DNA from: Straminergon stramineum
Lineage: Eukaryota; Streptophyta; Bryopsida; Hypnales; Calliergonaceae
Assembly (NCBI GenBank): GCA_963920665.1
Contig: OY987265.1
Location: 38,941,001-39,005,000, forward strand
Length of the DNA: 64,000 nucleotides
Reading direction: 5' to 3'
The notes beneath the pieces were generated by a model, which was given only the letters and a program-made list of their open reading frames with translations, was not told where the DNA came from and searched no databases. The translations under genes and the position numbers were made by a program. Below are positions 23,885 to 36,430 of the stretch, piece after piece. Each line of letters begins with the position of its first letter. Within the stretch, counting starts at the first letter, position 1.

Positions 23885-24700
23885 GCACCCTCTGAATTGG
23901 CATGAAAAGATATCCCTGGCTCCTTGTTTTGCTACTTGAGCTCAACGCAATGAACCATTTTCTTGACTTGTGAGAGAATTTGAGAGCTTTAATCGATTTG
24001 CTATGATGTGGCATAGACTCTTAGTTGGAACTCTTCTCAAAAGTTGCCAAGCTACTACTAAAGAATTTTGTGAGGGTGGGATAGGGGTGCTTTCTTTACA
24101 GATAAGAAGTTTTGCTGGAATTCTTACGAGGAAAACGTGTTTTTTGCAGACTCTCGGTTTCCACCGCTGTCCTTGGGTGTCGGTTTCTGCTGTTGTCCGC
24201 CCTAGGATACCTCTGGGTGGTGGCCACGCCTCTTGGACATGAAACTGGTAATGATTCTCAGCTAAATTTATTCTTGGATGCCCAGCACTAACTGCAAATT
24301 TCCTTGGGCTCATCTAAAGTCCTGCCTAGCAGAAGAGGGTCTAGTATCTCGTCAGCAACGCCCAATGTAATATCCTGTAGATTCTGCTCAGCAGGCTTCT
24401 GGTACAACAGATGGACCGCCTAACAGAAGTGATTAATTTCGAAAGGTTCAGCAACCTTCTCCTGCAAACTCAACTATGTACTGGAGGTTTACGGGATGAA
24501 GCTGCAGTTCAATCGAAACTGTTACAATGGTTCCTCTTGTCTTTGACATTACACATGCAATGAAAATGTGTTTGGACCTGTGCAGCCCAGGTGACATAAA
24601 TTGTGACATTTCTGCTAGAACTTGGTCGCCGCTGTTTTTCAAATGTAATTTCTAGATGGAGGTTGTAGCCATTTCAGAGAAATGTTTCTTCTGACTTGGT
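23885..24700 (+). other. 3' flank of the TilS gene
   Basis: GC-balanced sequence without a recognised exon; probably 3' untranslated region and downstream DNA. Short open frames on both strands show no domain. Confidence 0.4.
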
Positions 24701-27262
24701 TTGATATCTAATATTCGAGCCAGATAGATTCTCCCATTGGTCTCTGATATCTCATGGTAGATCATTGATGCTTCGCTAGGTTCCCTTCCAACCCATAAAC
24801 TCTCCAAGCATTTTTTTCATCAAAAAACACTCAAAACTGTCATTTCTACTACGGTGACTGAAAATTACAAAACAAATTAAGTATTAGAGAATCTTACCGA
24901 CACTTGTATGAGATCAAGTGCTAAATTTTTTGTGATGTGCAATTGTACATATTAAAAGAGATTAACATTCAAGGTGAAAGAACTTTTTTGTTGAACTCTT
25001 TAGTAAACTTGCCAATCACCACACAGACAAAATTCAAATCCTTCTCCACATAAATATAGACTTGCATGTTTTGAAATTTGGTGTGATCATCAAAGGTCAT
25101 GTTAAGTTTCTCCTTCAAAAAATAGAATGCAAAAAGATTTCCTCCAAATTTTCTTGCAATCTAAAGGTGATGAAGCTAAAATCTAGTTGAAAATTCCTTG
25201 TAACCCTTCACCACATAGCAGTGTGTGGTCATTGGGTAGTGATACAAAATTTTGTTCCCATGACAATTGAATTGGTAGTTGCATCGTGTGGTAAGTGTAC
25301 AAATAATGGAAATGGTTGTTGTGTGTTTTTTGGATGTGTGCAATAAATGGCAAGTTTACTCTATTTGAAAATTTTAGATGACTTTGACTATTGTTTGAAA
25401 ATGTATTTTGCACTATCAATGGGTGTTGAATTTCTAATTTCAACATATAACAAAGCATTTTAGGCATATCTCCACCAATTTTTAGAGGTGAAAAAAATGT
25501 GGAATACCCTTAATAAAATCTTGCAATGCCAAGATGTCCTCAATATTCACATTACACTACATTTTTTTGCACATACTTTCCCATCAAACACTTTTTCAAA
25601 ATAAAAATTCCAACAATGAATTGGAAGATTTATTTATCCTTACAAATACCAAAAAAAAATTAGAAAATAAACAAATGCTCTAACTGTCACATAAATTAGA
25701 AGGCTAATGCTAACATTGGCCAAGTGTTTGGGCATTTTCCCCAAAAGAGAGCCCATGCAATTCCCACCTTATTCCTATCATGTTCCTCTTGTTGGGAACA
25801 TCACCATCCACCTCTCATACATCCATAGCTTGGATGGTGAGTTAGAGCATACCCACTAGGGAATTTTTTATCCTTATCTAGATAAAATTCATCTAGATAG
25901 GGAAGACCTCCCCTCCCCCACCAACATTCCCTATCTTTAAAAAAATTTAGGGAGGGGGAGGTTCAAATTCTATATAAGGTAAGCAACCTATTTTCAACTA
26001 CTTAAGAAATTACACATATATGGAGCGTGGGTTTCTTGAGTGGAGAAATTTTCCCTTGTATAGAAATAGAGTTTGGAAAGATTCCATAATTTTCCAAATT
26101 TTATTTTTCAAAACATAATTACTGTGAATTTGTTAGCTCAAGATTCTATTTGACCCATATTGGTCTTATAAGTCTTTCTATTTCCAACCAATGGTTGGTT
26201 GCAATATTGAGAGTCTTGTAGCCAATCAAAATGTGTTACAACTTCACTGAGAACTATGCCATAATTAATCACTACTCATTATAATTACCTGAATAGATAC
26301 AAAACAATCTACCAGGCGAAAATGCAGGGGTGATAAAAAATGGGTTGTCTCTTGTATTGGCTCTTAGATACAAAACTCAAAAACAATAATTCCTAAACTA
26401 TTTTTTACCCCTACAGCATGTGCTGTGCTTCATTGATTTGTGGGAGTACTATTCCTTTAGCCTTCTTATTGTTTCTATAGTTTCGTTTCAACTTTTCCAT
26501 GCCTATAATTAGTAAGAAGTTGAAAATTTAGAGAAGAATTGGTAGGTGCTTGCCTTCCCCATCCCCATCTTTGCTCCCCTTCATTGAGATGGAGATAGGG
26601 ATAGGAAAGCTCTTGGTGAGGATGCTATTAGTACATTAGTTAGTTTGGAATTCCATTTTCTTTTCTTAACTTTGGTGAGTTAACTTACATCAATTAAGGT
26701 AAACCAACCCATTACCACCACTCTTCTCAATTCCACACTCATGTATATGTAGTGCATTTCCCCTTTGAAATGTATCATCCATTGTGCTTCTCATAGACAG
26801 CTTGCCTTGACAAATTTTCCCAAGTCATATGCAAAGGTTACATAAATCATGTCAATGGTCCTTCAATACTTGAACCAAAAATTTGAAAACACTTGAGTTA
26901 CCTCTCAAGTAATGCCCCCACTATTTGATTACTATTACCTTGCTTTATATGGAAAATGATCAAAATGATCAAAAAAGTTTGAAAAGTTCCTTAAAAAATT
27001 ATAACTTAAATTATAAAATTATGAACTTTTAATTAATATAAAGAATAGATGATAGTGACACAAATTTGTAATGTTTCATATGAAAAATGAAGTTGATAGA
27101 GGGGATAATTTGATATGTGTTTTTACGAATATAGAAGAGTTCAAAAGGATTAGGCACTTATGGATGTTATTTACTAACTAGGTTAGATATTTTATACATA
27201 TACTTAGGTAACTTGTTGTGATTGTTCACTAGTTGAAATTTGTGATTGCCTCAACATGATGT
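24701..27262. other. AT-rich intergenic DNA, no gene seen
   Basis: No supported exon. A short palindromic G/C-rich patch (CCTCCCCTCCCCCA at about 25907 facing GGGAGGGGGAGG at about 25951) stands out in otherwise AT-rich DNA. Confidence 0.55.
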
Positions 27263-27335
27263 GTTTGTTGAGGCAAACACAAAATCTTCATTTTTTGCGT
27301 TTTTCAAGGCAAATTTTGTGTTTGTCTCAACAAAC
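27263..27335. repeat. Perfect-type hairpin, 23-base arms
   Basis: GTTTGTTGAGGCAAACAC and the following AAAAT pair with a right arm whose reverse complement differs at one position (GAGGC versus GAGAC). The loop is about 27 bases. Could be a tiny foldback element or a small-RNA precursor; there is no evidence of expression. Confidence 0.7.
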
Positions 27336-27686
27336 AAGTCGTGTAGATTTTGTTGATGCAAATGTAGATTTTTTCCAGTGATTTAAATCTTTATACTATA
27401 TAGACACTTATTATATATTATTTGGTTCAACCTATTGAATTATACATAAGGCTATCAATTCTCATTTACAAGAATTGCAAAGAATTCATTCATCCCCCAA
27501 ATGAATGTAAACAAATGAACAATATATCTTCAAATGCAATTTGTTTTAAAAACTTCTATCTACAATAAATTTATTAGAATAATTCAAACTTGGAGATACT
27601 TAATTTCTAAATACACATAAAGTAGTCATTCTTTAGTCAATAATTTCCTATGAGAAAAATCTAAGACAAACAATTGCAACCATAGG

Positions 27687-27774
27687 AACTTATTCTCACA
27701 TTCATTTACAGTATATACCAATTAGTTTCAAACTTACTCTCACATTCATTTACAGTATATACCAACTAGTTTCA
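27687..27774 (+). repeat. 44-base tandem duplication
   Basis: Two adjacent units starting AACTTA(T/C)TCTCACATTCA differ at only two positions. A recent local duplication without coding potential. Confidence 0.9.
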
Positions 27775-29170
27775 AACTTACTTGTGCTTGTACAATATAA
27801 TTCCAAATTTTTAGCAAAAATTTGCATCTAAATATTAATTCTTTTAGGATGCTCTAGGCAAAACTCAAAGCCCAACACTTGACCAAGACCTAAAAAAACA
27901 CAATTTGGTTGCAAATAGTTTTTAAAATCTCCTCTATGAGCACATGCACAAGTGCAAGACAAAATATCCCTCACTAACCAATGATTCACTTACGGTTTTG
28001 AACCAAATTATGTGAATCACTAAGAAGAAATTGGCAAAAGAGAAGGAGTGTGCATTTTTTTGAAGCACTACTTTAGAGGTGTCTTTTGTTACCCTACATT
28101 CACCAATTTTCATAAACCATGCATGGTTTGCAATGATGGGTCATTACCAATCATACGGTCTAAAACTTATTGCTTGTCATATGGCAATAAATTTATGTGC
28201 TAGGGTACATAATGTTTTCAATTGTATCATGCATATATCCTTTGACTACACATTCAAGCAAAATGTGAGTCTATTTCCACAATCCATATTGATTTTGGAA
28301 TGTTTTTAAGCATTCTTGTTTGAATTTTGAATTTGCTTTTAAACAAGTGAATGTAAAAGGGGAAATATCATCAATGTGTGAAGGAGGATTTGCCTATAGT
28401 TGATGTCATTCATACATGAAAGAAAGTCTTGTATGATATATTACAAAGCAAAAAGGGATTACAATTTTTGACATGGCATTTGTGAAGCCTTATAGAAATA
28501 ACACTATGAATTTAAGAACTCATCATAGTAAGGTGAAAGTGTCTATTTCCATCTACTTAAGCAATTTTGCTTACTCTGATGCAGAATTAACACATGAGAC
28601 TATACTTAACACAATTGAAAATTGAAAATCATGAATTTTCAACAAACGAATTGTAAGTTCATGAATTTATATGAATAGATGATGAATTTTTGAACTCCAC
28701 TTCATGATGTATCCTAATCCACTTCATGATGCATCCTAATCCATATGTTGGATTCATGTACACAATTAGAACATTTTGGACCAACTGCATCTAATAAAGA
28801 TAATTACTTTCAAGATTCATTTAAGATTCAAGTTGATTTTAGGCACTTCTATGTTAAGGCACGATCCTAATATAGGGATCCCTATAAATCAAATTAGGAA
28901 CTATCTATGATTAGGAGTCTCACCCGATATTATGAGACTTCTAAAACACTTCAAAAATCTTATTAGAAGTCTATAAGACTACATAGGACTAGGATTAGCA
29001 TTCAAAACCTAATTAATTAATTAATTTAATTAATTAACCAAATATCTCCCTATGTGAATTTTCACTAATCTATTTTTAAGTACTTACTACCCCATTTTTG
29101 TGAAGAATCCCTAATGAAAATCAAAGGCTTTGCCCTATGGTTAATTTATGAATTGATTTGACCAATCACA
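27775..29170. other. AT-rich intergenic DNA, no gene seen
   Basis: Apart from the 22-base duplication and an AATTAATTAATTAA-type patch near 29010-29037, nothing stands out. Composition switches to balanced near 29210, where the FAH gene leader appears to start. Confidence 0.55.
28696..28739 (+). repeat. 22-base tandem duplication
   Basis: The unit TCCACTTCATGATG(T/C)ATCCTAA occurs twice in a row with one difference. Confidence 0.9.
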
Positions 29171-29209
29171 TGGAATTTGAAAAGTGACTTAGATTTTCTA
29201 AAAGGCACT

Positions 29210-30616
29210 AGAACTTTATCAGGCCCTTTGAAACTGACGACAAGAACTTTCGTAGACGAAAAGTTCAGGGTTTGCCTTGCAGAAGCGACGGAGAGCGAAG
29301 CAATCTACAGCTTTGAGCGAGAGAGAGAGACAGACAGACACGAACGACCGTCGTCGGATCGCGAAGCGCAGGATTCTGACAATGGCGGGTACTCAGGGTT
29401 CTCTGACAGATTCGTCAGGTACTCATAATTGAGCAAATCATGAATTACACGTTTTGCGTCATTCCGCTTTGTAATCGCTAACATAAGTTAATTCATTTTG
29501 CCTCTCGCTTCCCTTCGCTTCGCAGATTTTGAGCTTGCTCTCTGAAGGTTGAATTCAAGTCTCTTGCTTAACTGCTGGAGTAGATGTTTGCCCTTGTTTG
29601 ATCACTAATTTTTGGAAGACGCGACGAGTTTTAATTACGGAGGCATTACTTTCTCTTGCGAATTATGTGCTCTCTCTGTAGATGGTGGACGATAATGTTG
29701 CTTAATTAATGTTGTAGTAGATTACTTTTCTGTCATGGTTCATGGTTGCTTTTGGCCACCTTCGGTTGGCTACGTTGATATTGTTGACTGCGTTTTGTGC
29801 TTAATTTTGGACTGTTTGGTTTGTGTGCTCGTTTTCAATTCCGTTGATCGTATGGGGACCGAATATTTCGTATTAAGGTACCCATTTCGCGACTTTGCTA
29901 TGTTAGGTCGTAGTCAATGTAAGGGTAAAGATTGTGGAGACTATTGAGAGGATTAGGGCGGAGAATCAGTTCAATTTATTTAGCTTGAGTTTTTCTGTTT
30001 GATTTCGATTAGTAATTTTTTTGTCTGTCTCCGCGACGCGAGGTTCAATTAAGGAGTTCGTACTAATTTTAGTTGCGAAATGCTCGATGGATGCTAGTAC
30101 TGTTATTAGAATGTTGCTCGTTAAATCGAATTATTGTGCCGAGTTTGTGCGTGTGCTAACTCCTTGTTTGGGAATAAGCTTCCTTGTAGGTGAAATTTAG
30201 GCTTCTGAGTTCGTCGTGACTGTCTTATTTTTGAGAAGCGTGTCTGATAGTTTTAATCATGATTTTCGTCTGATTTTAGGTTCTCCCGTATTTGGAACTC
30301 TGACCTTCATTTCTTGGCTGGCGACGACTGTTTTCCTAGACAGAATCATCGTCGTGCTCAAGTTCATTAGATGATTGGTGTGGCAAACTGTATCATGCTA
30401 GCACCTGCTTGATGCTTTCGTCATAAGTACATTCTGCAGGACATCATCTGCTTGAGGACTTTGCAGCTAGGTTGTTTTGTTCAGCACTTCCATTCATGCC
30501 CTCCTTGTCGTTCCCTGACTCCGTTTCTCCGTGGATCGTACTTAACGCGTACCTCTTCTCTCTATGTGTGCCCCTGTAGGGCTTTCTACCCCTTGCATCT
30601 ACGTGAGGCATTTTCC
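29210..30616 (+). promoter_or_regulatory. Leader of the FAH-family gene with intron and upstream ORF
   Basis: The leader contains a GAGAGAGAGACAGACAGACA patch (29320-29339), then an ATG at 29382 opening MAGTQGSLTDSS before a donor TCAG|GTACTC at 29418/29419. An acceptor CTGCAG|GACATC at 30439/30440 keeps this frame open; it ends at TAG 30577-30579, 38 bases before the main ATG at 30617 and in another frame. So the transcript probably carries a leader intron of about 1.0 kb and an upstream ORF, unless an alternative splice joins this short ORF to the main protein. Confidence 0.45.
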
Positions 30617-33600
30617 ATGCAAAGAAGCTTAGTCGCTATGGCCAGCATTATGAGTGCCCGCCCCTGTTTCACTTCTGTGGTGAAAGTAAGGCATCATTTT
30701 CGTTCTAGCATCGGGTATATAGGCTTGTCCTCCTTGCGAGTGCCTCGGAGGAGAGTACAGTCATCTGCATTCGTGGCATCTCTAATTGAAAATCCTGGTA
30801 GAAATTCTCTATTTTCTTTCAGCCTCAGCTCAAATCACTTTCTTCCAACTTTTCTGGCTTCGTCGTGGAATACTCAAACCCCTCATTCTAATATGCGTAA
30901 TAGAATGATTGTCATATTCTTTCCTAACGAGATGGTACAATGCAGCAGCTTATTGGAATTCTATAGTTTGTCGAAAGAAGTTCATACATACAGATTATTT
31001 CTGGGTGCTTGATGCAGATCACGGCTTCAAGTTGGCCACATTTCGAACAAGCAAAGTTGAAGATAGGGTGGGAATCGTTCGTGGAAACTCTATTTGGTAA
31101 GTTTCTATGATTGAGATTTATGGTTGTTTTTCTCGCAACACTCAAATTACTAACATTGAGCAGTGGACTATTTAAAGCGGCTTCCCGTGGGCTAATGAGA
31201 TAAGAGTAGCTATGTGTGTCGTAACGTGTGTCCTTATTAAGCTTTACTCCTCTCATGGTTTGAGCATTGAATTAGACATTCTACCACGCGAAGATCAGAA
31301 TGTCTCGACCTAATTGACTTTGAGTAGGCCTTTGCAGGACATTGTGAACTTTCAATCAGGATGCACTCCCGTCGAAGTAAATGACATGAATGCTGTTATT
31401 AGGAATTGGGACCTTCTCAAGGGCAGGTATGTAGATTGGACAAAATTTTCTTCTCTTGTATTCCTACGCCTGCCTCCTGACGCACTATTCTGAGAGTACT
31501 GAATATTAAGACTGTAACCAGACGCTTCAGAGTTGCATGGATCAATCCTGGACTCCTGCGGTTCGTGTGAATGATTCTCTTTTCTTGCAGTGTCAAGTAA
31601 AGAGATAATCTATGGTTAGGGTTTGCACAGGAACTGACTGCAGCTACACACTGTGATGGCAGCATACATGTGGAAGGAGAGGGAATCAATTTGAGTGATG
31701 TTTTGCTACAAGCCCCTATACCAAGACCAACGGGCACTATCATGTGCATTGGTAAAAATTATTTGGATCACGTGAAGGAAGTGGACACTTGGAAGACCGC
31801 TCCTGGCATAACACAACCAGAAGCCCCTAAGGTTATTTATATCCATCTTGAGACTGTGGCCTTGCTTCTCTCTCATGTCAACGGTGGGATGTATCTTCTG
31901 CCAGATAATGCTTGCTGTCTAGGAGAAAAATTAACATCTGTTAAAGGAATGTTTTTTCATCGACACGGTGATGGTGGATATACGTGCTACCCTGCCGCAA
32001 TTTGGCGGGGTGATTCTAATTTCGCGATTTCCTCCCTCTGGTGGGCACTAATGGCCCTCAATTGTCAGATATGGAAGTCACACTTTGATTCTTGATAGCA
32101 GCGCATCGAGAATTGCTTGACCACCTTGCAGAAAATCGTATGCTGTGTATATCCTTTGATTAGGCCAGTGTTGAATTCTTCTACATGCCGCTAGCGGTAT
32201 CGTATCGTATGCTCGCCTGATTTAAGACGTTGGCTTCTGCCGTGGCAGTACCCCATAGTCTTTACGAAGGCCTCTCAATCTGTTGTTGGACCTGGAGCTG
32301 CTATCAAGTACCCTCATGGATGGTCAGATCATGTTGATTATGAAGCAGGTGAGGGTCTTTGATGTCTACGTTTGCCATCATAAGTTTCAGCTGTCTACTT
32401 ATTATAATGACCAAAATTTGTGATTGCTGTAACAGAGCTAGCGGTGATTATTGGTAAACCTGGACGCGGAATCTCCAAAGAAGCAGCTTTCGACCATATT
32501 TTTGGGTGAGAAATTTGTTATCGTTATTACTACACGGGGATGCGGTCAGACAGAACCCAGAGGCAATTTCTTAGTAAAATGAGCTGCTAAGCGTATATTG
32601 TAGCAGTTATTCTACCTCTGGGTTTTGTCATCCTGCTTTCCATGTGTATTAAATTTTGTCTACTTGCAGCTTATCTGGTATAGGAAGCTTTCCTCTGATG
32701 TGTGTAAAACTTCAGAGTATTAACCTGTGCATCCTAACAATTTGTGGTGTCTGTGAACCAGCTACACTATACTCAATGACGTGACTGCCAGGGAAGTTCA
32801 AAAGCGGCATCAGCAAGTAAGCAATATTGTGATTGGCAGGTGTTCGGTTTTTAATTTCTAGCTGATTATTTATAACTGTCAACGAAACCATTGATATTAC
32901 ATTTCTTCTTTGACGATGGATGGGTAGTAGAAACAGCTGACTCTTTTCTTTTAATGTAATTATTTGAGTTCGAAGACATACCATCTAAGTGCCCATCAAA
33001 TTGCCATTGATTTGGTTGCAGTGGTTCCTGGGCAAGAGTTGTGATACTTTCTGTCCAATGGGGCCATGGATTGTACCAGCTTCTGAATTAGATGGCCAGA
33101 ACCTTGCTTTGCAATGCTGGATTAATGATGAGCTTCGTCAGGTATACTCACTCATACCAAAAGTAGTGTTATTGACCACTTCCGCTTTGCTACCTGTTGA
33201 TTGTTTTTGTTCTAGATTTCCCATCGACCAAGATTGTCCTTGAATTTGACCGCAGCATCACCGTTTCCTTTGTAGGATGGAAGGACATCTCAAATGATTT
33301 TCCCGATCGCCGAGTTGATTGAAACTATATCTGCCGGAATTACACTTCAACCCGGAGACATAATAGCTACTGGCACACCGTCTGGTGAGTATGTGATTCT
33401 GAATCCGAGGTCGCCGTCCTATCAGAATCAATGGCAATTTGATGGGCCTACCCTATCGAGCAGGGAATTTGGTTACAACTAAGTGTTTGTCTCCTTTATA
33501 TTTTGCATTGACAACAGAAGTTTAGCCTGAGACTCTCTGTAAGGTCGTTATTTTGACTAGGACCATTGATGAGAACAATGAATGGTGTTGGGTGTTAGAT

Positions 33601-33765
33601 TTTTTTTACCTATTACCATTCAGGTTGCCAAACAGGGTACTGACATCGCTTTTGCCATGAGCAGGAGTTGGATCAGGCTTTAACCCTCCACGTCATCTCA
33701 AGCCGGGGGACAACATTCGCATTAAGATCGAGGGCATCGGTGAACTACATAATCATGTGGAGTGA
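30617..33765 (+). CDS. Fumarylacetoacetate hydrolase family protein, probably organelle-targeted
   Basis: Metal-dependent hydrolase/decarboxylase of the FAH superfamily (FAHD-like, acting on acylpyruvate-type or 2-oxo acid substrates; the exact substrate cannot be told). Exons: 30617-30896, 31018-31096, 31328-about 31430, 31631-31831, 32249-32348, 32436-32505, 32762-32816, 33022-33141, 33276-33384, 33665-33765; about 405 aa. The first 90 residues are rich in Ser and Arg and poor in acidic residues, like a mitochondrial or plastid transit peptide. [11 protein letters not shown]-terminal FAH module follows, then [11 protein letters not shown], metal-ligand region [23 protein letters not shown], and the C-terminal [14 protein letters not shown] and LKPGD motifs. 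The exon 3/4 junction is uncertain: the strong donor at 31427 leaves a one-base phase mismatch with the acceptor at 31630, solved either by a weaker donor at 31431 or an acceptor at 31602 (about 413 aa). Confidence 0.88.
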
Positions 33766-34572
33766 GCTTCTTCGTCACTTGTAGGGTACATTTCAATGAT
33801 TAGAACCAATATTTACCCAAAGTTGAGCTAGCGATTCCGACTACCGCTCTTGTTCTCGCCTCAGTGGTGAGTTACCTGTTTTGAAGCGTGAACTTAGTGC
33901 TTCGATATAGATGATGCACCGGCTTCTCCTTTCCATGCTGGTACGTTGAGAGAGTATTCAGAGACCCCCGGGTTATTCAGAGAGTATTAATTCAGAGAAC
34001 CACAGGTGATTCACATCACGTAACAAGGCTCAACTACTCCTGGACCTCAATAAAATGTGGCTTTGGCAGGTCTTTGCGTTGCACAGTACTTTTTCTATAT
34101 TATCAACCAAATTTCTGTTGGATCCGAATTGCTCATCGTCATTCCAAAGTTGGTACTAGTATCAAAAAACTATCTACTACTCCGTCTATGAGTATCTTCT
34201 GCGAATGTGCATCCTGCCGAATCTTTCCTCCCCGATATAAGCCTATGAGCCAGATGACTCGGATCTGGACTGGTCTTGGAATTATCGCGGCAAATGCATC
34301 CCGGAGCAAACTTGGCAATCACTCATGCAGTGCTGGAACCCGGGAGACTCGTTCCGTGCGCTTGCCACATCGGCAGGGCAGATACGCTGAGTTGGCCGAC
34401 CAGGGGTAAGGTGACTCACTCCACGTAACATTCTTCGCCATTAAGGTAATAACATCCCGCTATAACTTATAAAAAAGTGTATTTGAGACCGGGCTTCAAG
34501 ACCGGAGTTCAAGACTTCAAAACATGGCAAGAGTTCAAGACTTCCAGCCTCCAAGGGGAGAATTCAAGTCTC
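33766..34572. other. FAH 3' flank and spacer
   Basis: GC-balanced. Holds an open frame at 34074-34409 without a recognised domain, and near 34490-34550 repeated AGTTCAAGACTT motifs. I see no supported gene. Confidence 0.4.
34049..34054 (+). terminator. Possible polyadenylation signal of the FAH gene
   Basis: AATAAA about 285 bases after the stop codon. Plant signals are loose, so this is only a candidate. Confidence 0.35.
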
Positions 34573-34608
34573 GAAGACGAGACTGAAGACGAGACTGAAG
34601 ACGAGACT
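34573..34608 (+). repeat. 12-base tandem repeat, three copies
   Basis: GAAGACGAGACT is repeated exactly three times, next to further TTCAAGACTTC-like repeats upstream. Confidence 0.9.
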
Positions 34609-34859
34609 TCGCGACTTCAAGTCAGCTTCAGTGCTACAACGCCATCTGCATGAAGAAAAGTATCTAAGTTACGTTATGAGTAAAATCCCCGACGTCTTCG
34701 TTTTTGAAAAGCCGGATCAGAATTGAAGGCCGGTGAGTGAGTCCGAGGTGCGGAAAGATCTCCTGCCAAGGTCCCAAACATTTCGAGTGCTACAATTTTC
34801 ACTTGCTGGTCGGTGGTGAAAAAGGTTGCCTGACTGATGTAGTTAGAGCAGGTTAATTA

Positions 34860-35885
34860 AGATTTTTAAGGAATTGCTCTCGTACGGAACTGAAGTTCGA
34901 CAATTGCTCTGTTTTGCAAGCTCTCTATCGTATTGCTTGTGTAAAATAACTTAACATATGCTTAGATTGTCTTAGAAGTGTTAAAGGAGATATTACTGTG
35001 CGTTGGAGTGGAGGGCCCGGCGAAGGCGAAGAGACGAGAGGACACGCGCGAAGCTTACCGTCCAGCGTGCTTTCGTTGCACGTCACTTGTGCTCGTTGTT
35101 TTTGGCTGTGGACAACTGAGCTCAAGCGCCGGTGCTGTCATGAGTCTATCGCTTACTTGCGCATTTTTTTTACTTCTTCTGGTAGTTTGTCGTTCGAATT
35201 TTGGACTAGAGGTTCGCGCGTTGCTAAGACAGGTGTAAGGAGTAGGTGTTTGTAAGTTCGACCATTGCTGCCATAGAGCTGCCATAGAGCTTTTTTTCAA
35301 GCTCCGCCTCCTTGGATGGTGACGTAGATTGTCTTTGAATCGGTAAGGGAGATTTTCCTATTATCTTTGGTTGTTGTCTCGGTTGAGGAGTGAGGAAAAC
35401 TCGGCTCAATCGCAAATTAACTGTCTCGCCGCTACTAGCGCGTAATTGCACTTCTTTTTGCTTCTTCTGGTAGTTTGTCATTGAGTTTCGAATTTAGGAA
35501 CAGAGCTTCGTGCGTTGTAAAGACAGATTAAGATTGTAAGGAATTGTTGCTGAAAGTCAGTTGGACTGTTGCTGCCTTAGCGCTCTTTTTCAAGCTCCGT
35601 CTTTTTTGCGTGGTGAAGCAGATTGTCTTTGAAGAGGCGAGGGAGATATTACTCTGCCTTGGAGTGGAAGGGAGGCGCTGAGAGGGCTCTTGCGACGCTC
35701 ACTGTGAGTGTGACTTCGTTGCCCGCTCATGCTTAGGACAACTCGGCTCAACTACAATTAAATTGATTCCAATTGGCCTGGCGCTTAAGTGCACTTGTTT
35801 GCTTCTTCTGGCAGTTTGCTATTGAGTTTCGACTTTTGGACAATTGTTTCGTGGAGCTTGAGTACGTTCGAATTACGAGCAGTGG
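34860..35885 (+). repeat. Three degenerate tandem units upstream of DRP1
   Basis: Three head-to-tail units of about 290-370 bases (approximately 34860-35230, 35230-35520, 35525-35885). Anchors recur in order: an AAGGAATTG/TTGCTGCC block, TTTTTCAAGCTCCG, AGATTGTCTTTGAA, GGGAGATATTACTCTGCC followed by TTGGAGTGGA, and CTTCTTCTGGTAGTTTGTC (35172, 35460, 35801) followed by GAGTTTCGAATTT. The units have diverged, so the triplication is not recent. They lie 0.55-1.6 kb before the DRP1 start and contain no conserved frame, so they may be promoter or leader sequence. Confidence 0.8.
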
Positions 35886-36430
35886 ACGTGAAAAGAGTTG
35901 CTTGTAAGTTCATAGTCTCTGACTAGGTTGAGGTCGAGGGAAATTTAGTTGTAATTGGTGTAACTCATCCGTGAGATAACATTATCGTTTGACACAACTA
36001 TTTCGACGTTGCATAATTTTCAGCTTTGCGACAGTGTGAAATCAATCGCTTACTGGCTTTTCGGAGGTAGACGGTTTGTTAAAGTTATAGTGTTTTCGAC
36101 TCAGAGGCTTTGATTTGTGTTTTAAGTTTTGGAGTCACAGGACTTGTAGCACTTGCTCGTGTGTAATTGGTTGGTGTGCGGTTCAATCAATAAATTTGGT
36201 ATGGAAACTTGGAAGGGTATTGAAGACACTGAATACACTACTAGATTGCTTCGAGTTTAATTGTAATTTTTTTTAGCTTCTAAGAATCCTAGGCAGTTTT
36301 GGAAGTTCTATAAGCCTCGGTTTTTAGGGAGACTCTCGGGTATTGTTTAAAGTTTGGGCTCACCACTTCCTCTCGTTTTTCATACGCTTTTCAGTGAGGA
36401 AGTGGAAAAGCGTGAGGCAAATTGCGCGCA
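35886..36430 (+). promoter_or_regulatory. Proximal leader of DRP1
   Basis: GC-balanced sequence before the DRP1 start codon, probably 5' untranslated region and possibly a leader intron. Boundaries cannot be fixed from sequence alone. Confidence 0.4.

Noticed and set aside
24820..24870. Weak inverted similarity to bases 50-110 (ATGACAGTTTTG-containing)
   Set aside because: Only short, AT-rich matches; not enough to call a repeat family.
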